Origin: Colletes latitarsis
Taxonomy: Eukaryota; Arthropoda; Insecta; Hymenoptera; Colletidae
Length of the DNA: 64,000 nucleotides
Assembly: GCF_051014445.1 (NCBI RefSeq)
Contig: NC_135137.1
Location: forward strand, 28,831,501 to 28,895,500
Reading direction: 5' to 3'
Made by a program: the position numbers and the translations under genes. Numbering within the stretch: the first letter of the stretch is position 1; each line of letters begins with the position of its first letter. Below the pieces are notes generated by a model. That model was not told the DNA's origin. It saw only the letters and a program-made list of their open reading frames with translations, and made no database searches. Shown piece after piece: positions 23,960-34,029 of the stretch.

Positions 23960-24930
23960 TGTACAGCTTCTTAGAATGCAACGCTTTAAGAAAGAATATG
24001 CGACGTAAAAGAGAAGAATATCTTACGAATAAACATCAAAACACAACTTTCTATACATATAATGCAAAAATTAGAAGTGCGTTGCCTCGTAAAAGAGAAA
24101 AAGAAATGGGTATACATGAAGTGTCGGTAAGTTTAGTGCTAATTCCTGACAATCATGTTTCGCTCAATATTCTAAAATATTTTCTTTTCTGTCTATTCTG
24201 GGAGACTTCGAAAAAGAATGTAATGCAACCGCTATGTTAAAAACTGAATTTTCACGACTCGGTTGAAATTCTCCACCTTTTTGCAATAAATTATGAACAG
24301 TAATAAACAATTATTACTGATTGATCTGGAACATTATTGCAGTTTAATTTTTCATATTTGCCCCATAAAATGAGATGCACAATGACAATATCTTTTTCAT
24401 CTTTAGATAATAGATCCTTATATCTTGCATCTAAAAAACAGAAGCTGATAAAGTGTTATTTTTCAAAATTTCTGTTTCACTATTAAGTATTGTGTTTAGC
24501 AAGATGTTAGCAGAACTATTTTTCTTAATTTTTTTTTAAACTTAATATACATTGCAATCATGTTGCATAAAAGTCTCCCATCGTAAAATGTTCATATTGC
24601 ATTTGTTTAGTTGCTATTTTTGCCGGTTCTAATGCTACAATTAATTGTTGTACTTTTTCCAATCGTTATCCGTTATTAATGTATGAATTTATTTTAATTG
24701 TGTGCAAGTATCTTTTAATTTTATCAATTTTTCTAACATGCTGTAGATAGAATTCCATGAATTTGATGAATTTCTCACTAACTCGCGTATGTTTTGCAAT
24801 AAATTATCTATTTGAAAAATTCGCATAGTACCATGCACTGCTAATTACAGAATATATGTAACGCAACAAACACCTATTAATTCCAGGTTATGTTCTTCTT
24901 ATAGTGTACGAATACGAGCAACTGTATGTG
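23960..24930 (-). pseudogene. hAT-superfamily transposase relic
   Basis: Read on the minus strand from 24895, the frame gives LELIGVCCVTYIL*LAVHGT, the hAT CxxHxLQLAV motif with glutamine turned into a stop. RNSSNSWNSIYSMLEKLIKL (the conserved W-N-S-T-Y-x-M-L motif) follows near 24730-24780. Next come LITDNDWKKVQQLIVALEPA near 24650 and ISFCFLDARYKDLLSKDEKD at about 24391-24446, the hAT LDPRYK motif. Further down KENILEY*AKHD near 24190 resembles the C-terminal dimerisation region. Multiple stops and frame changes make it dead, and no long open frame marks it. The N-terminal zinc finger and inverted repeats were not found. Confidence 0.8.
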
Positions 24931-25059
24931 TTGAAAATAATGAATAATTAAAAATATAAATATATAATAATTAAATATGTACGGCTTGTGGTTAAACACA
25001 AAGTTAAAGTATAATCCACGTGTTATGACAGCGTCAGGGTAAAAATGATCAAATTAAAG

Positions 25060-25420
25060 GCGATAATTCAAGCACGTTTCGGGCGTTTTTACGTGCTCGA
25101 GCGAAGATTAATTAAACGGCCGGACACATACCACCAATCCCCATCGTTTCGATGACATTACAAGTTTACGAGCTGAAAAACTACCCTTCCCCGTCAACGA
25201 TGGTCCATCGTTCCCGTGCCAGGCATCTCACTGTTATTGTAGCTCGACAATTATAGCAACCTTCCTTTTCCGACCACTGGAGAAACACTCGCGAAACGTC
25301 ACGTACAAGGTTTCAAGCGAACTCGGGAAAAATTAAATCTCAGAAGTGGCGGAACTGTGAGACCTTATTGCGGGGTTCGCTGTTAAGATTTTACGTTGTG
25401 GGTACTTAAAACGATTACGA
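25060..25420. other. G+C-intermediate island
   Basis: A short CpG-containing block without a recognisable gene. 25430-26270 after it is A+T-rich. Two similar stretches near 25530-25600 and 25815-25940 share ACTTTAACTT and ACAAACTACG..GAAA words, suggesting a weak local duplication. Confidence 0.3.
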
Positions 25421-26273
25421 AAATACAATATAATTTTGCAGCAGACTCCAGTAGTAATAATGAAAAGTACGGAAATGTAACGGGACAACGTAATTCAAGA
25501 TTACAAATATAGATATTCAAGCGAATGCTTAGTACTTTAACTTTGTACAGGGAATTTACAAACTACGTTGAAATTTTCAAATCGGAATTTTATTTTAAGT
25601 CGATATCGTAATTAATTCCAAAGAAAACCTTGTTATGTATTCTAGTTTCGATTGGTACTTGACAACATTGACTAGAACTTGCTGTATAGATTGTATAGAC
25701 AGTTATGTTTCAATTCGTATGATATCTTTTTCTTTTGTCACATATTTTGTTCTTAAAGCATGCATTTTAAAAATCTGTCCACAAATATTCGATACCTGTA
25801 CTCTAAATGTGCACTCTTAGTACTTTAACTTCACACAGAAAATTTACAAACTACGTCGAAAAATTTTTTTATTTTCCATCGAAAAGAGGATAAGACGGCT
25901 TTAAAAACGAATTTTGTTTTAAGCCAATACCGTAATTGGCTTCAGAGAAAACCATTATTTACGAAGAAATGCTGGCTAGTAATTGCGCAAACATATTGTG
26001 TACAAATTTAAATTCATTTTTATTTAAATAAACAATTTATAATCCAGTTTCATCGCACAGAAGTCGAATAATTAATAGGAATTGCTAAAATTTCTTTGGA
26101 TGTATTGAATCAAATTAGATTTCAAAATAAACACAGAACACAGCATAAATAATAATAGTTGAGATATAATGATTTTTGTTTCAAGTGGATAGGACAGTTG
26201 GTTATGGAGGTATAAGGGTTCGAAGCGTTTGTTTACTTTTGATTGTGACGTCAGCTCGAGGTCAATGACCATG

Positions 26274-26355
26274 TAACACATTGACCACCACGTCACCCAT
26301 ATATGGGTGACGTGAATTTTCACTGATGAACTAAAAAAATTATTTCTCAAAATTA
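26274..26355 (+). repeat. Partial TTAA-type MITE end with perfect 26-nt palindrome
   Basis: ACATTGACCACCACGTCACC is followed by the mirror half. Positions 26289-26314 form a perfect palindrome centred between 26301 and 26302, each half reading CACGTCACCCATA from its outer end. The downstream sequence parallels the left end of the MITE at 26834-27059. Confidence 0.7.
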
Positions 26356-26504
26356 GATGTTAAAGAAAATAAGTCTTGATAGGACATTTAAATTTTAAAG
26401 AGGCTCTAAAAATAAGTTCTACGACAAATTGTGAATATTCTAGGTTCCAGTTGTCCAAAAACAGAATATCGTTTTCGTAGACAATTTGAGGAGTTTGGTC
26501 TAGC

Positions 26505-26829
26505 AATCAACGTGGTAAATAGTAAACAGGAAATAGTAAATTCTTGGAAATACTACGTCACTTAGTCACGATGTTGGAGTAGGTCAGCACAATGCACGCG
26601 CGAGAGAGAGGCCCGAGCGTAAGACGAAGACAGAGATAATAGAAATTGAAAAATTACTCTTTCATTTAAACGACGACATCTCCAAAATGGAAAATCGGAT
26701 CGACATAAAACAAAATCATTTCAAAGAGGAAGCTTTAACACTTCCAACGGTGGTTAAATTATAGAGAAAACACTAGTAGCTTCGGAACTGCACGCAAGTA
26801 AAATTTGACCATTTTTAATTCGAGTTGTT
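26505..26829 (-). repeat. Inverted diverged copy of the 22815-23600 repeat and its tail
   Basis: In reverse complement it shows the same order: TTCTTGGAAATACTACG, GTAGGTCAGCACAATGCACG, then TCTCCAAAATGGAAAATCGG, AAAGAGGAAGCTTTAACAC, CCAACGGTGG and TTCGGAACTGCACGC. It contains about one array unit plus the tail, and lies in opposite orientation to 22815-23600. Confidence 0.8.
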
Positions 26830-26833
26830 TTAA

Positions 26834-27059
26834 CACTTTGACTACTACATTACCCATATATGGGTGACAGGATTTACCATTATGATACTAGAAAAATTAA
26901 CTCTCAAGTTAAGACGTTGAGGGAAATTTTTACATTCACAAAGTAGTCGTAAAACAAATCTATTCTTTTTCGTGACCATTACTTGTACGAAAAAATTTAA
27001 ACAAAATCAAATAGTATACGTTTGAAAAATTATTTGGAACTAAATCGCACCTCAACGCG
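26834..27059 (+). mobile_element. piggyBac-type MITE, 226 bp between TTAA target copies
   Basis: TTAA at 26830-26833 and TTAA at 27060-27063 bracket the element. The ends CACTTTGAC and, on the other strand, CGCGTTGAG form short imperfect inverted repeats. The core ACCCATATATGGGT palindrome lies at 26852-26865. The interior with AATCTATTCTTTTTCGTG and AATAGTATACG also occurs at 2821-4239. No transposase is encoded. Confidence 0.75.
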
Positions 27060-27089
27060 TTAATTGCAAAACAAGGAAACATACAGTTA

Positions 27090-27900
27090 CTGACACGCTC
27101 GTCTGTTTCCTGCCTTAGAATCTCGATGACGTTCGAACGTCTTCCAGCGAAGCAGACTCCGTAGACTCGTCGCATTTCACGCAGATTAATGAGCCGACCC
27201 AACAAGCGACGAAATAATTTTCTCGTTACGGGAACTTCGTTTCCCCATTGCTTGGGCCGACGCTTCGCGGCGGAAAATTGCATTTTCTTTTCGCGAATTT
27301 CTTATTCGATTCAGCCCTACGCCGGTAATGCATATCGCGGACAGAACTATTACATTACTCGATTGCAATTTGACTTCAAAGGGCTCGGGGTAATACTCGT
27401 TGACAAAAGCCTTTGCCCGGAGCACCGGCTACAAATGGAATTAAAGGACGCCTAAAAGGATAATCCCCCGCGCATCGGCGTAGAGACCCAGGACAAAAAC
27501 ATGCCCCCCCCCCTCCTCGACCCGCCCCATCCCGTTCGGGCCCTGAATCGCAATTCGACGCTTCTTTACGGCGCCGTTAAATTAATTAGTCTCGCTTTAA
27601 CTAAAGGGATAACTCCTTGGTTTCCGTGGCCTTTCGCGCGCGAGGCTCAGCTTTCTTACGATGGAACGCACAACAACGACGAAAGATTGTATTCCGCGCG
27701 AACCCTCGTCAACCTTTTTACGCCTGCTCCTTTGACCCCTTTCGTTCCCGTTACCCGACAATGGAACCTATCTTTTGCTCTAATTTTCAGATCGCGGCCG
27801 ATTAGGACGGACCCGTCAGCTCCCGTGACGTTAATTTCCGCCGCGGTTGACGACATAATTACTTTATCGCGTTCGAACAATTAGAACAGGGTGACATCTG
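27090..27900. other. G+C-rich island
   Basis: A CpG-rich block with a 127-codon plus-strand frame (27501-27884) and overlapping minus-strand frames (26960-27283, 27656-27880). None shows a recognisable domain. Homeodomain-like TAATTA words occur in it. Possibly an intronic regulatory block. 27900-28099 is ordinary spacer. Confidence 0.35.
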
Positions 27901-28099
27901 CTTCACTTATAGTAGAATCATTGAATACTATGATTCAAAGATACATTGATTTTCTGGTAATCGGGGCAACATATAGAATCGCTTCGATTACTTAGAGAGA
28001 CATAATCAAACATCGACATTGAAAATGATACGAGCTAGGTAATGGATTCGATCGATAACGTGACGAAACTTGTCAGTTTTTTTAAAGAACATTTGTATA

Positions 28100-28870
28100 C
28101 AGGGTGTTCGATCACCCCTGGGAAAAATTTTAATGGGAAATTCTAGATGCCAAAATAAAACGAAAATCAAGAATATCATTTTCTTGACTGAGGCGTCGTT
28201 AAAAAGTTATTAACAAAATTAAATTAAAAAATTTCAAATCATTCTGCAAAAATTATTTTTGGTTGCAGGGGTCAATTTCAATCACTTTTGGTTATTATAT
28301 ATACCCCCGAAATCCTACGCATTTTCGGGGGAAACATTCCTTACCGAATATCTAATGTAAGGCCAAAAATGCTTCCCTGAAATTTCATGCGAATCTTTAA
28401 AATATCATAACTTCTAAACGGATTGGACGATTTTAACGTTTCAAAAAGCAAACTACGCGTATTTTCGCGGAGAATATGTATAAATCGCAAAAATATTCGA
28501 AAAGTTGGTCCTTGACCCCGTAAAATGAGAAAAACCCCATAAAAATGGTCCGATTTTCAAACAGCCATAACTCCTACAATAGTGAATATATTTCAATGAA
28601 ACTTTTTTCTGAAGTAGAGCTCATAGGTACCTACAAAAAAGTCATACACAACTTTTCTGTAGGGCGTCAAGTAAAATTATTAAAAATCAGAAACGAACTT
28701 TTAAGAAAAATCGACAGGGGGTAAAAGTGCCTAAATTTTTTGGTGAAATTGAAAAGTTTCAAATCATTCTAGAAAAATTATTTTCGATTGAAGGGGTCAA
28801 TTACAATCATTTTTGGTCAATAAACATACCCCCGAAATCCTAACCATTTTCGAGAAAAAAATTCAGTATA
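28100..28870. mobile_element. CAGGGTG foldback element, copy 6, right terminus lost
   Basis: The left terminus CAGGGTGTTCGATCACCCC follows TATA. A reverse-oriented module (28235-28340) leads into the ~350-bp block in reverse orientation (about 28370-28735), then another module. The element ends near TTCAGTATAGAAACGTTAAT without the closing inverted repeat. Confidence 0.8.
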
Positions 28871-28879
28871 GAAACGTTA

Positions 28880-31030
28880 ATAATTTTTTAAATAATCGGC
28901 TTCACGATCTTTGTAGAAGCCAACACATTGTTACGGTTAAATATACTGATTGTGGTTCGTTTCTAGTTTAACGGTGACTGATAATTTCTTGAATACAAAA
29001 ATTGATATTTATTTTAGAGCCACTCAATATTTGAATTGCATTTCGGCCTAATTTCTCTACACTCTTGGACTGGGGGAAATAAAACAGAATATTGACGAAT
29101 ACGATGATCCAATAGATCATCAAAGATACTATAGAATTGGAAACCATTAGTAAATGGTCGCAGTCTACTGAAAAATTGTTTGAAAATGACAGTGTCTCGC
29201 TGTTAACTCCTCTGATATCATTTTCCCAGAAACGGAACGTTTTCATTTTCTTCACAAAATTTTCAATCCTACAAAAAGGGAAACCTGGCGATCGAGTGAC
29301 AATAAAACACCACTTTCATCAAGCTAAAATTCGTCAAACTTTTCGTCGAATGCATATTCAAATATACTCCCATAAACTCAGATCAACCAATTTATCACGC
29401 CCCGTAACAAAACTTCCTACTCACGAACATGTCTCTTTACGTACTTTTAAAACTCTTGATTTCGACAATCTTCCTAATTCGAATTCACTCTGCTCAAACA
29501 ATTGCGATTCCACCCTTTTACTCACAAGAATACATAAGCGTTTTAATGGATTTTTTTCCAGGGATTACACGAAATAATTAAAATGTTTAATTAGTTATAA
29601 AATGCCGAACATTTATTTAGTGTTATCCCTCCAATTTAAGAAAAACATAATTACAAAATGAGCTTTGACTTCAATTCACAAAATAAGATACTCTGAATTC
29701 AACTATCCTATGCAGAGCAACAACAATATTAAAAACTAATATGTTATCACGAACATATGTCATTTCAACTCGTAAAGGATCATCCACATTGCATTATAAA
29801 CAGATAACTCGCTTGGGTATTATTGAAATAAAATATTTAAAAAGAGTCATTAAAATATCACTTCATTTAACTAGAGTTTAATTTAAATAAGTATGTGCTA
29901 ATTTATTTGAACAGTCGACTGATTTTTCTCTAGATTATTTCGTTATTTGACTCTCTAATGCAATAATTTCTTCTTTATTATTTCAATAAATTTGTGTTGA
30001 AATCAAATTTGTTTACATTTATCCAGTCTCGAATTACTTTAATCAAATGAAAGTTCATTAAAATAAAATAACAAGTAATCTGTTGCTTGTCAAATTATTG
30101 GCCACATTTTTTGAGTGAATTAATTCACACAAAAGCTTATTTGAAAATACTTCATTCGTATCTAAAACGAAATATAATTACTCTTATATTATTTATAAAA
30201 TGAAAATTCATTATTTCAAAGTATTATTTGTTACTTTATTTCAAATAAAATATGTCCAAACCTGATTCGAAAGCACTGAAGTATCCAATATCAGATGTAT
30301 ATCTTTTGTGGCAAACAAACTGGATATCAAGATACACTTCACAATTCTTACACGAAACGAGCCCGAGAATTGATCCATACCTTAGTTAAGTAAATTTTAT
30401 TCACAAATAAGGAATCAGAATTTCAGATTCAAACTAGCTTCTCCTGTGGTTCGCTGGTTTGAATATCGGTTTTAAAAAATCCATTAATGGATTCTAATTT
30501 ACGCGTGAAACGGAATGACAACAATGCGAATTAAGTGACACAGTCGGACCGATAGATGTTCCTCGCGATAGAAAGGACTCACTATAACTGAGAGCTCCTA
30601 ATTGTAGGATTCAAGAACGAGGCATTCGCCGTGACGTTTATCCACTGTTTTGATTGGTAGACGACCTCGCCAACCGAGATGCGATAAAGGAAATCATTCC
30701 ACGGTTTAATGGGACTATTCTCATTGCACATCCTTACTTCAAAATCTGTTCCATCTTTAACCATGTTCAAAATTTCAATTTGAATTAAAATTTTCTTAAA
30801 ATTGTTAAAAATTCTTGCAAATTATTAGACCCACAAGAATATTTTTCGTATCAATAAAAATCAATTTTTAAGAAAACGATTCTTCATTAATTGTTGGATA
30901 AAGTTTTGCATCAAATAAGAACAACGTTCTCTAATCTGATTTTTTGTGGTCAGAGTATATTAAGGGTGAAATTCGCATAAAATATTTAGCACAATACAAT
31001 TTTTAGAACAATGTTTTTCGCATTGGAGTA
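28880..31030. other. A+T-rich spacer, no gene recognised
   Basis: Contains a 146-codon plus-strand frame (29137-29577) with an overlapping minus-strand 95-codon frame. Neither is recognisable. The AT-rich stretch 29850-30265 has repeated ATTTCAAAT words like those at 4706-5110. A 62-codon minus-strand frame at 30582-30770 is also unrecognised. Confidence 0.35.
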
Positions 31031-31036
31031 TCTATA

Positions 31037-31228
31037 GAGGGTGTTCGACCACCCCTGAGAAAAATTTTAATGGGAGATTCTAGAAGTCTAGAAAATATAC
31101 TGTGTGGAAATGTTTCTATAACTTTTTAACGAAGCCTCAATCAATAAATTAGTATCCTTGATTTTCGTCTTATTTTGGTCTCTAGAATCTCCCATTAAAA
31201 TTTTTCTCAGGGGTGATTGAACACCCTG
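31037..31228. mobile_element. CAGGGTG foldback element, copy 7, minimal 192-bp hairpin
   Basis: It consists of little more than the two inverted repeats: GAGGGTGTTCGACCACCCC ... TTAATGGGAGATTCTAGA and TCTAGAATCTCCCATTAA ... GATTGAACACCCTG. Flanks are TA on both sides. The minimal length suggests that the termini alone suffice for mobilisation. Confidence 0.85.
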
Positions 31229-31364
31229 TATATGGATTGAAAAATTAAAATGTTGTCTACAATCATAATTGACGCCAATATTGGTGAAATAAAGTTGTAA
31301 ATCGTCCTCAAATTAGTGGTTTTGCTAAAGAGATTATCCACAATAGACTTCGTATTCGTTGAAA

Positions 31365-31531
31365 AAGACACTAAGAGGCCATCGATTCACCTCGGATCAG
31401 AGAGTAAAGGAAACGGTGCATTTGTGGTTCATTGCTTAACCGGAAGAATTTAATTCAGAGCATAAAGAAGCTTGTGCAACGATGGAATAAGTGCATTGAG
31501 AAGCAAAGGAATTGTGTTGAAAAATGATAAT
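31365..31531 (+). pseudogene. mariner transposase relic, C-terminal end
   Basis: The frame KKTLRGHRFTSDQRVKETVH, LWFIA*PEEFNSE is followed after a one-base shift by IKKLVQRWNKCIEKQRNCVE and K*. The pattern (L-xG-xRFxSDEEVKxAV, FYxxGIxKLVxRWxKCIxxxGxYVEK-stop) is the conserved end of mariner transposases. An in-frame stop and the frameshift make it dead. The upstream DDD region cannot be followed. Confidence 0.8.
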
Positions 31532-31621
31532 AATGTAACTTCTGTATATATGTTCAAATAAACTATATAACTGCATTGTGAATTATTATTCATTTACCAT
31601 TTACCATAAATGTTCATCGTC

Positions 31622-31925
31622 CATAAATGTCCAAACAAATATCTCGTAAATGGTTGAAGGTATAAAAGTGTTTAATAGGAGAAATTTACACAGCTTTGCA
31701 TGTAATTTACTTTTTTTTATTTGTGATCTTTTCGAATTATGAAAGTCAACTTAGTTTTTTTAAATGGATACATGTAATTTTTTTTATATATTTAGTCAGA
31801 AGAGATCATTTGCAGTTGAAAAAATATCTAGTTAAAAAACTGTTATTATTATTTAGCAGATAATCATCATGTTAAACATTTTTGTATCTTCAACCATTTA
31901 CGAGATATTTGCTTGGACATTTATG
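31622..31925. mobile_element. MITE, 304 bp, with ~54-bp terminal inverted repeats
   Basis: The left arm starts CATAAATGTCCAAACAAATA and contains TCTCGTAAATGGTTGAAGGT. The right arm ends with the inverse, ACCATTTACGAGATATTTGC then TTGGACATTTATG. The interior is A+T-rich and non-coding. The superfamily cannot be set because the target duplication is not clear. Confidence 0.75.
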
Positions 31926-31959
31926 AATAGACAATCTATATACACGCTGCTAATAAAAG

Positions 31960-33000
31960 AGTTTCAAATGGTGACTTTGAGAATCGAACCATATAATAAG
32001 AGCAATATATAAGATATTAGTTGTATATATATATTTGTCAAACAATATATATATTTGTTAGTTTTCGTATGTTAAGGGTTTAACGGATACGAAGCTTAGG
32101 ATTTTTATTAGAGTTTCGTAGACGAACCGATGCTTGTTTAACGTCGGAAGTCACTGGAGAAAATGAAGGATCGTGGATGAACCGATGTACAGCTAGCACT
32201 AAGAGGCACCAGGATGTAATAGGTGGCCTCGTAACTTTATAGCACAATATACTTCGAGCAGGGAAAATATATCGATACGTGTTCTCTGAAACTGTCGTTA
32301 CTTGCAATTTGGTTACAGAAAATGTTTTTCAACTTACTTGAACTTGTAATAAAAGTAAAATATTAAAGTATATTGAAATAGGATGACAGATACATTTGAA
32401 AACGAACATGAACCCCATGTGTCCATAATATCTCTAAATCTACTTGACCAATTGAATTAAAATTTTAGGTGCACACTCAAATCAACCCAAAATTTTTACT
32501 TTACCTTCCTTTAGACTTCCAAAATTTAAAAAAAGGACATGAAAAAAATTGATAATCAAACCTCAAAGTGTTGACATTTTTGTAATTATCGACTTTTTTC
32601 TGTTGTTCTAAAACCAGCTATAACCAAACTCATACTAATTAACAATCTTTCACGTATTTTTATTTCAAATAAACAGAAACCATGCACACCGTGAGTCGAC
32701 CTTTTTTAAAAGCGACTATTAGAGTATGTAGTGTGACCAATTTTAACTTTCTTTCACATATACAGACCTAACACATATATAAATAAATTTTGTAAATTTG
32801 ACTGCAAAAGGTATTATACTTTATTTGAAAAAAATTTCTCAAAAAAGTTAAAATTATACACATTTGACACTAGAATACCCCTCTTAAATGTTTATCAATT
32901 TTCAATTAGGACAACCTAACATCTATTTATATTGTAGTAAATGGTGTATTTACACATGTTTGAGACCCATAAAATGTTTCATTGATACTTTGGTTTTCCC
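31960..33000. other. Spacer with TA-rich microsatellite
   Basis: (TA)n runs occur near 32022-32052. A balanced stretch at 32060-32310 holds an unrecognised 75-codon minus-strand frame. The remainder is A+T-rich without supported genes. Confidence 0.35.
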
Positions 33001-33335
33001 TTTGAAAATTAATTAAAATTGTAATTTCGTATCTGATCTTTTTTTATTATTCAGTAATTTTTTTTTATCGTATACGATATTTCACAATAATTTTATTGTA
33101 CTTGATCGTAAACTAATATTCCAATTCATTCTCATTGGCCAATTGAAAATTAATTAAAATTATAATTTCGTATCTGATCTTCTTTTATTATTCAGTAATT
33201 TTTTTTTATCGAATACGATATTTCACAATAATTTTATTGTACTTGATCGTAAACTAGTATTCCAATTCATTCTCATTGGCCAATTGAAAATTAGTTAAAA
33301 TTATAATTTCGTATCTGATCTTTTTTTTGTCGAAT
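33001..33335 (+). repeat. Tandem repeat, 141-bp unit, about 2.4 units
   Basis: TTGAAAATTAATTAAAATT starts at about 33002, 33143 and 33284. Each unit carries TAATTTCGTATCTGATCTT, TTTTTTATCGAATACGATAT, TTTATTGTACTTGATCGTAA and CAATTCATTCTCATTGGCC. Units are very similar, so the duplication is recent. Confidence 0.9.
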
Positions 33336-33429
33336 ACGATCACATCATATCCTCTTTCTAAATACGAAAACGATCCCTCCTCTAATTGATGCTTGGACCA
33401 CGCAGCAGAAAACGTACGAGAAACGTTTG

Positions 33430-34010
33430 ATTGGAGCCAGCTACAGTAATAGCCGAGCATTACTCGTGTTGGGGGTGGAAAAAGAGGAGCGTCGAACGGG
33501 GGTGACGATCGCGCGTCACACGGAAGCCGCGACGGAGGAAAGCCACGCGCTCGGTATTTAGGAGAAGCAGTAACGTAACAATAGGCAAGTACACGGGCTG
33601 GAAACGGTAATGGTGTGTCGTGGCTCGGCCGAGCTTACTTTTATGTCCCGTCGGGGCAGCTCTTCACCCTCCGCGCCGTACGCTTTCACTCTTTCGCTCG
33701 ACTCACGCGCCATTTCTCCGCTCCTCTCTGACTCTCGTGCTCCACACTTATCCTCCCCGTCCCTGTCTCCTTTCATCGGGAAGAGCCAAAGTGCAAGTAG
33801 CAAAGACTCGCTTTGTTGTTGGACACCTTTCTCTATTATTAAATGTTCTTCTGCCACCCCCTCCTGACGCGACGAGCTCCCGCCTCGAGGATCCTCGGCG
33901 CGCGCGATATCGCGACTCGCCTCGCGTTTCCCACTCGCGCGCTTCAAACGCAAGGAAACGCGTTCGAAACGATTTTTTCGAATCAAATAATATTGAATTA
34001 ATCGGAATTA
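33430..34010. other. G+C-rich island, possible regulatory block
   Basis: A CpG-rich stretch 1.9 kb from an Ig2 exon on its intron side. Frames of about 140 codons are open on both strands (33558-33986 -, 33620-34051 +), R/S/P-rich and without a domain. Simultaneous openness on both strands argues against coding. Confidence 0.35.
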
Positions 34011-34029
34011 TTTCGAGTGGCGAATATAT

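Noticed and set aside
27501..27884. 127-codon plus-strand frame
   Set aside because: In a CpG-rich island with an opposing open frame; no recognisable family.
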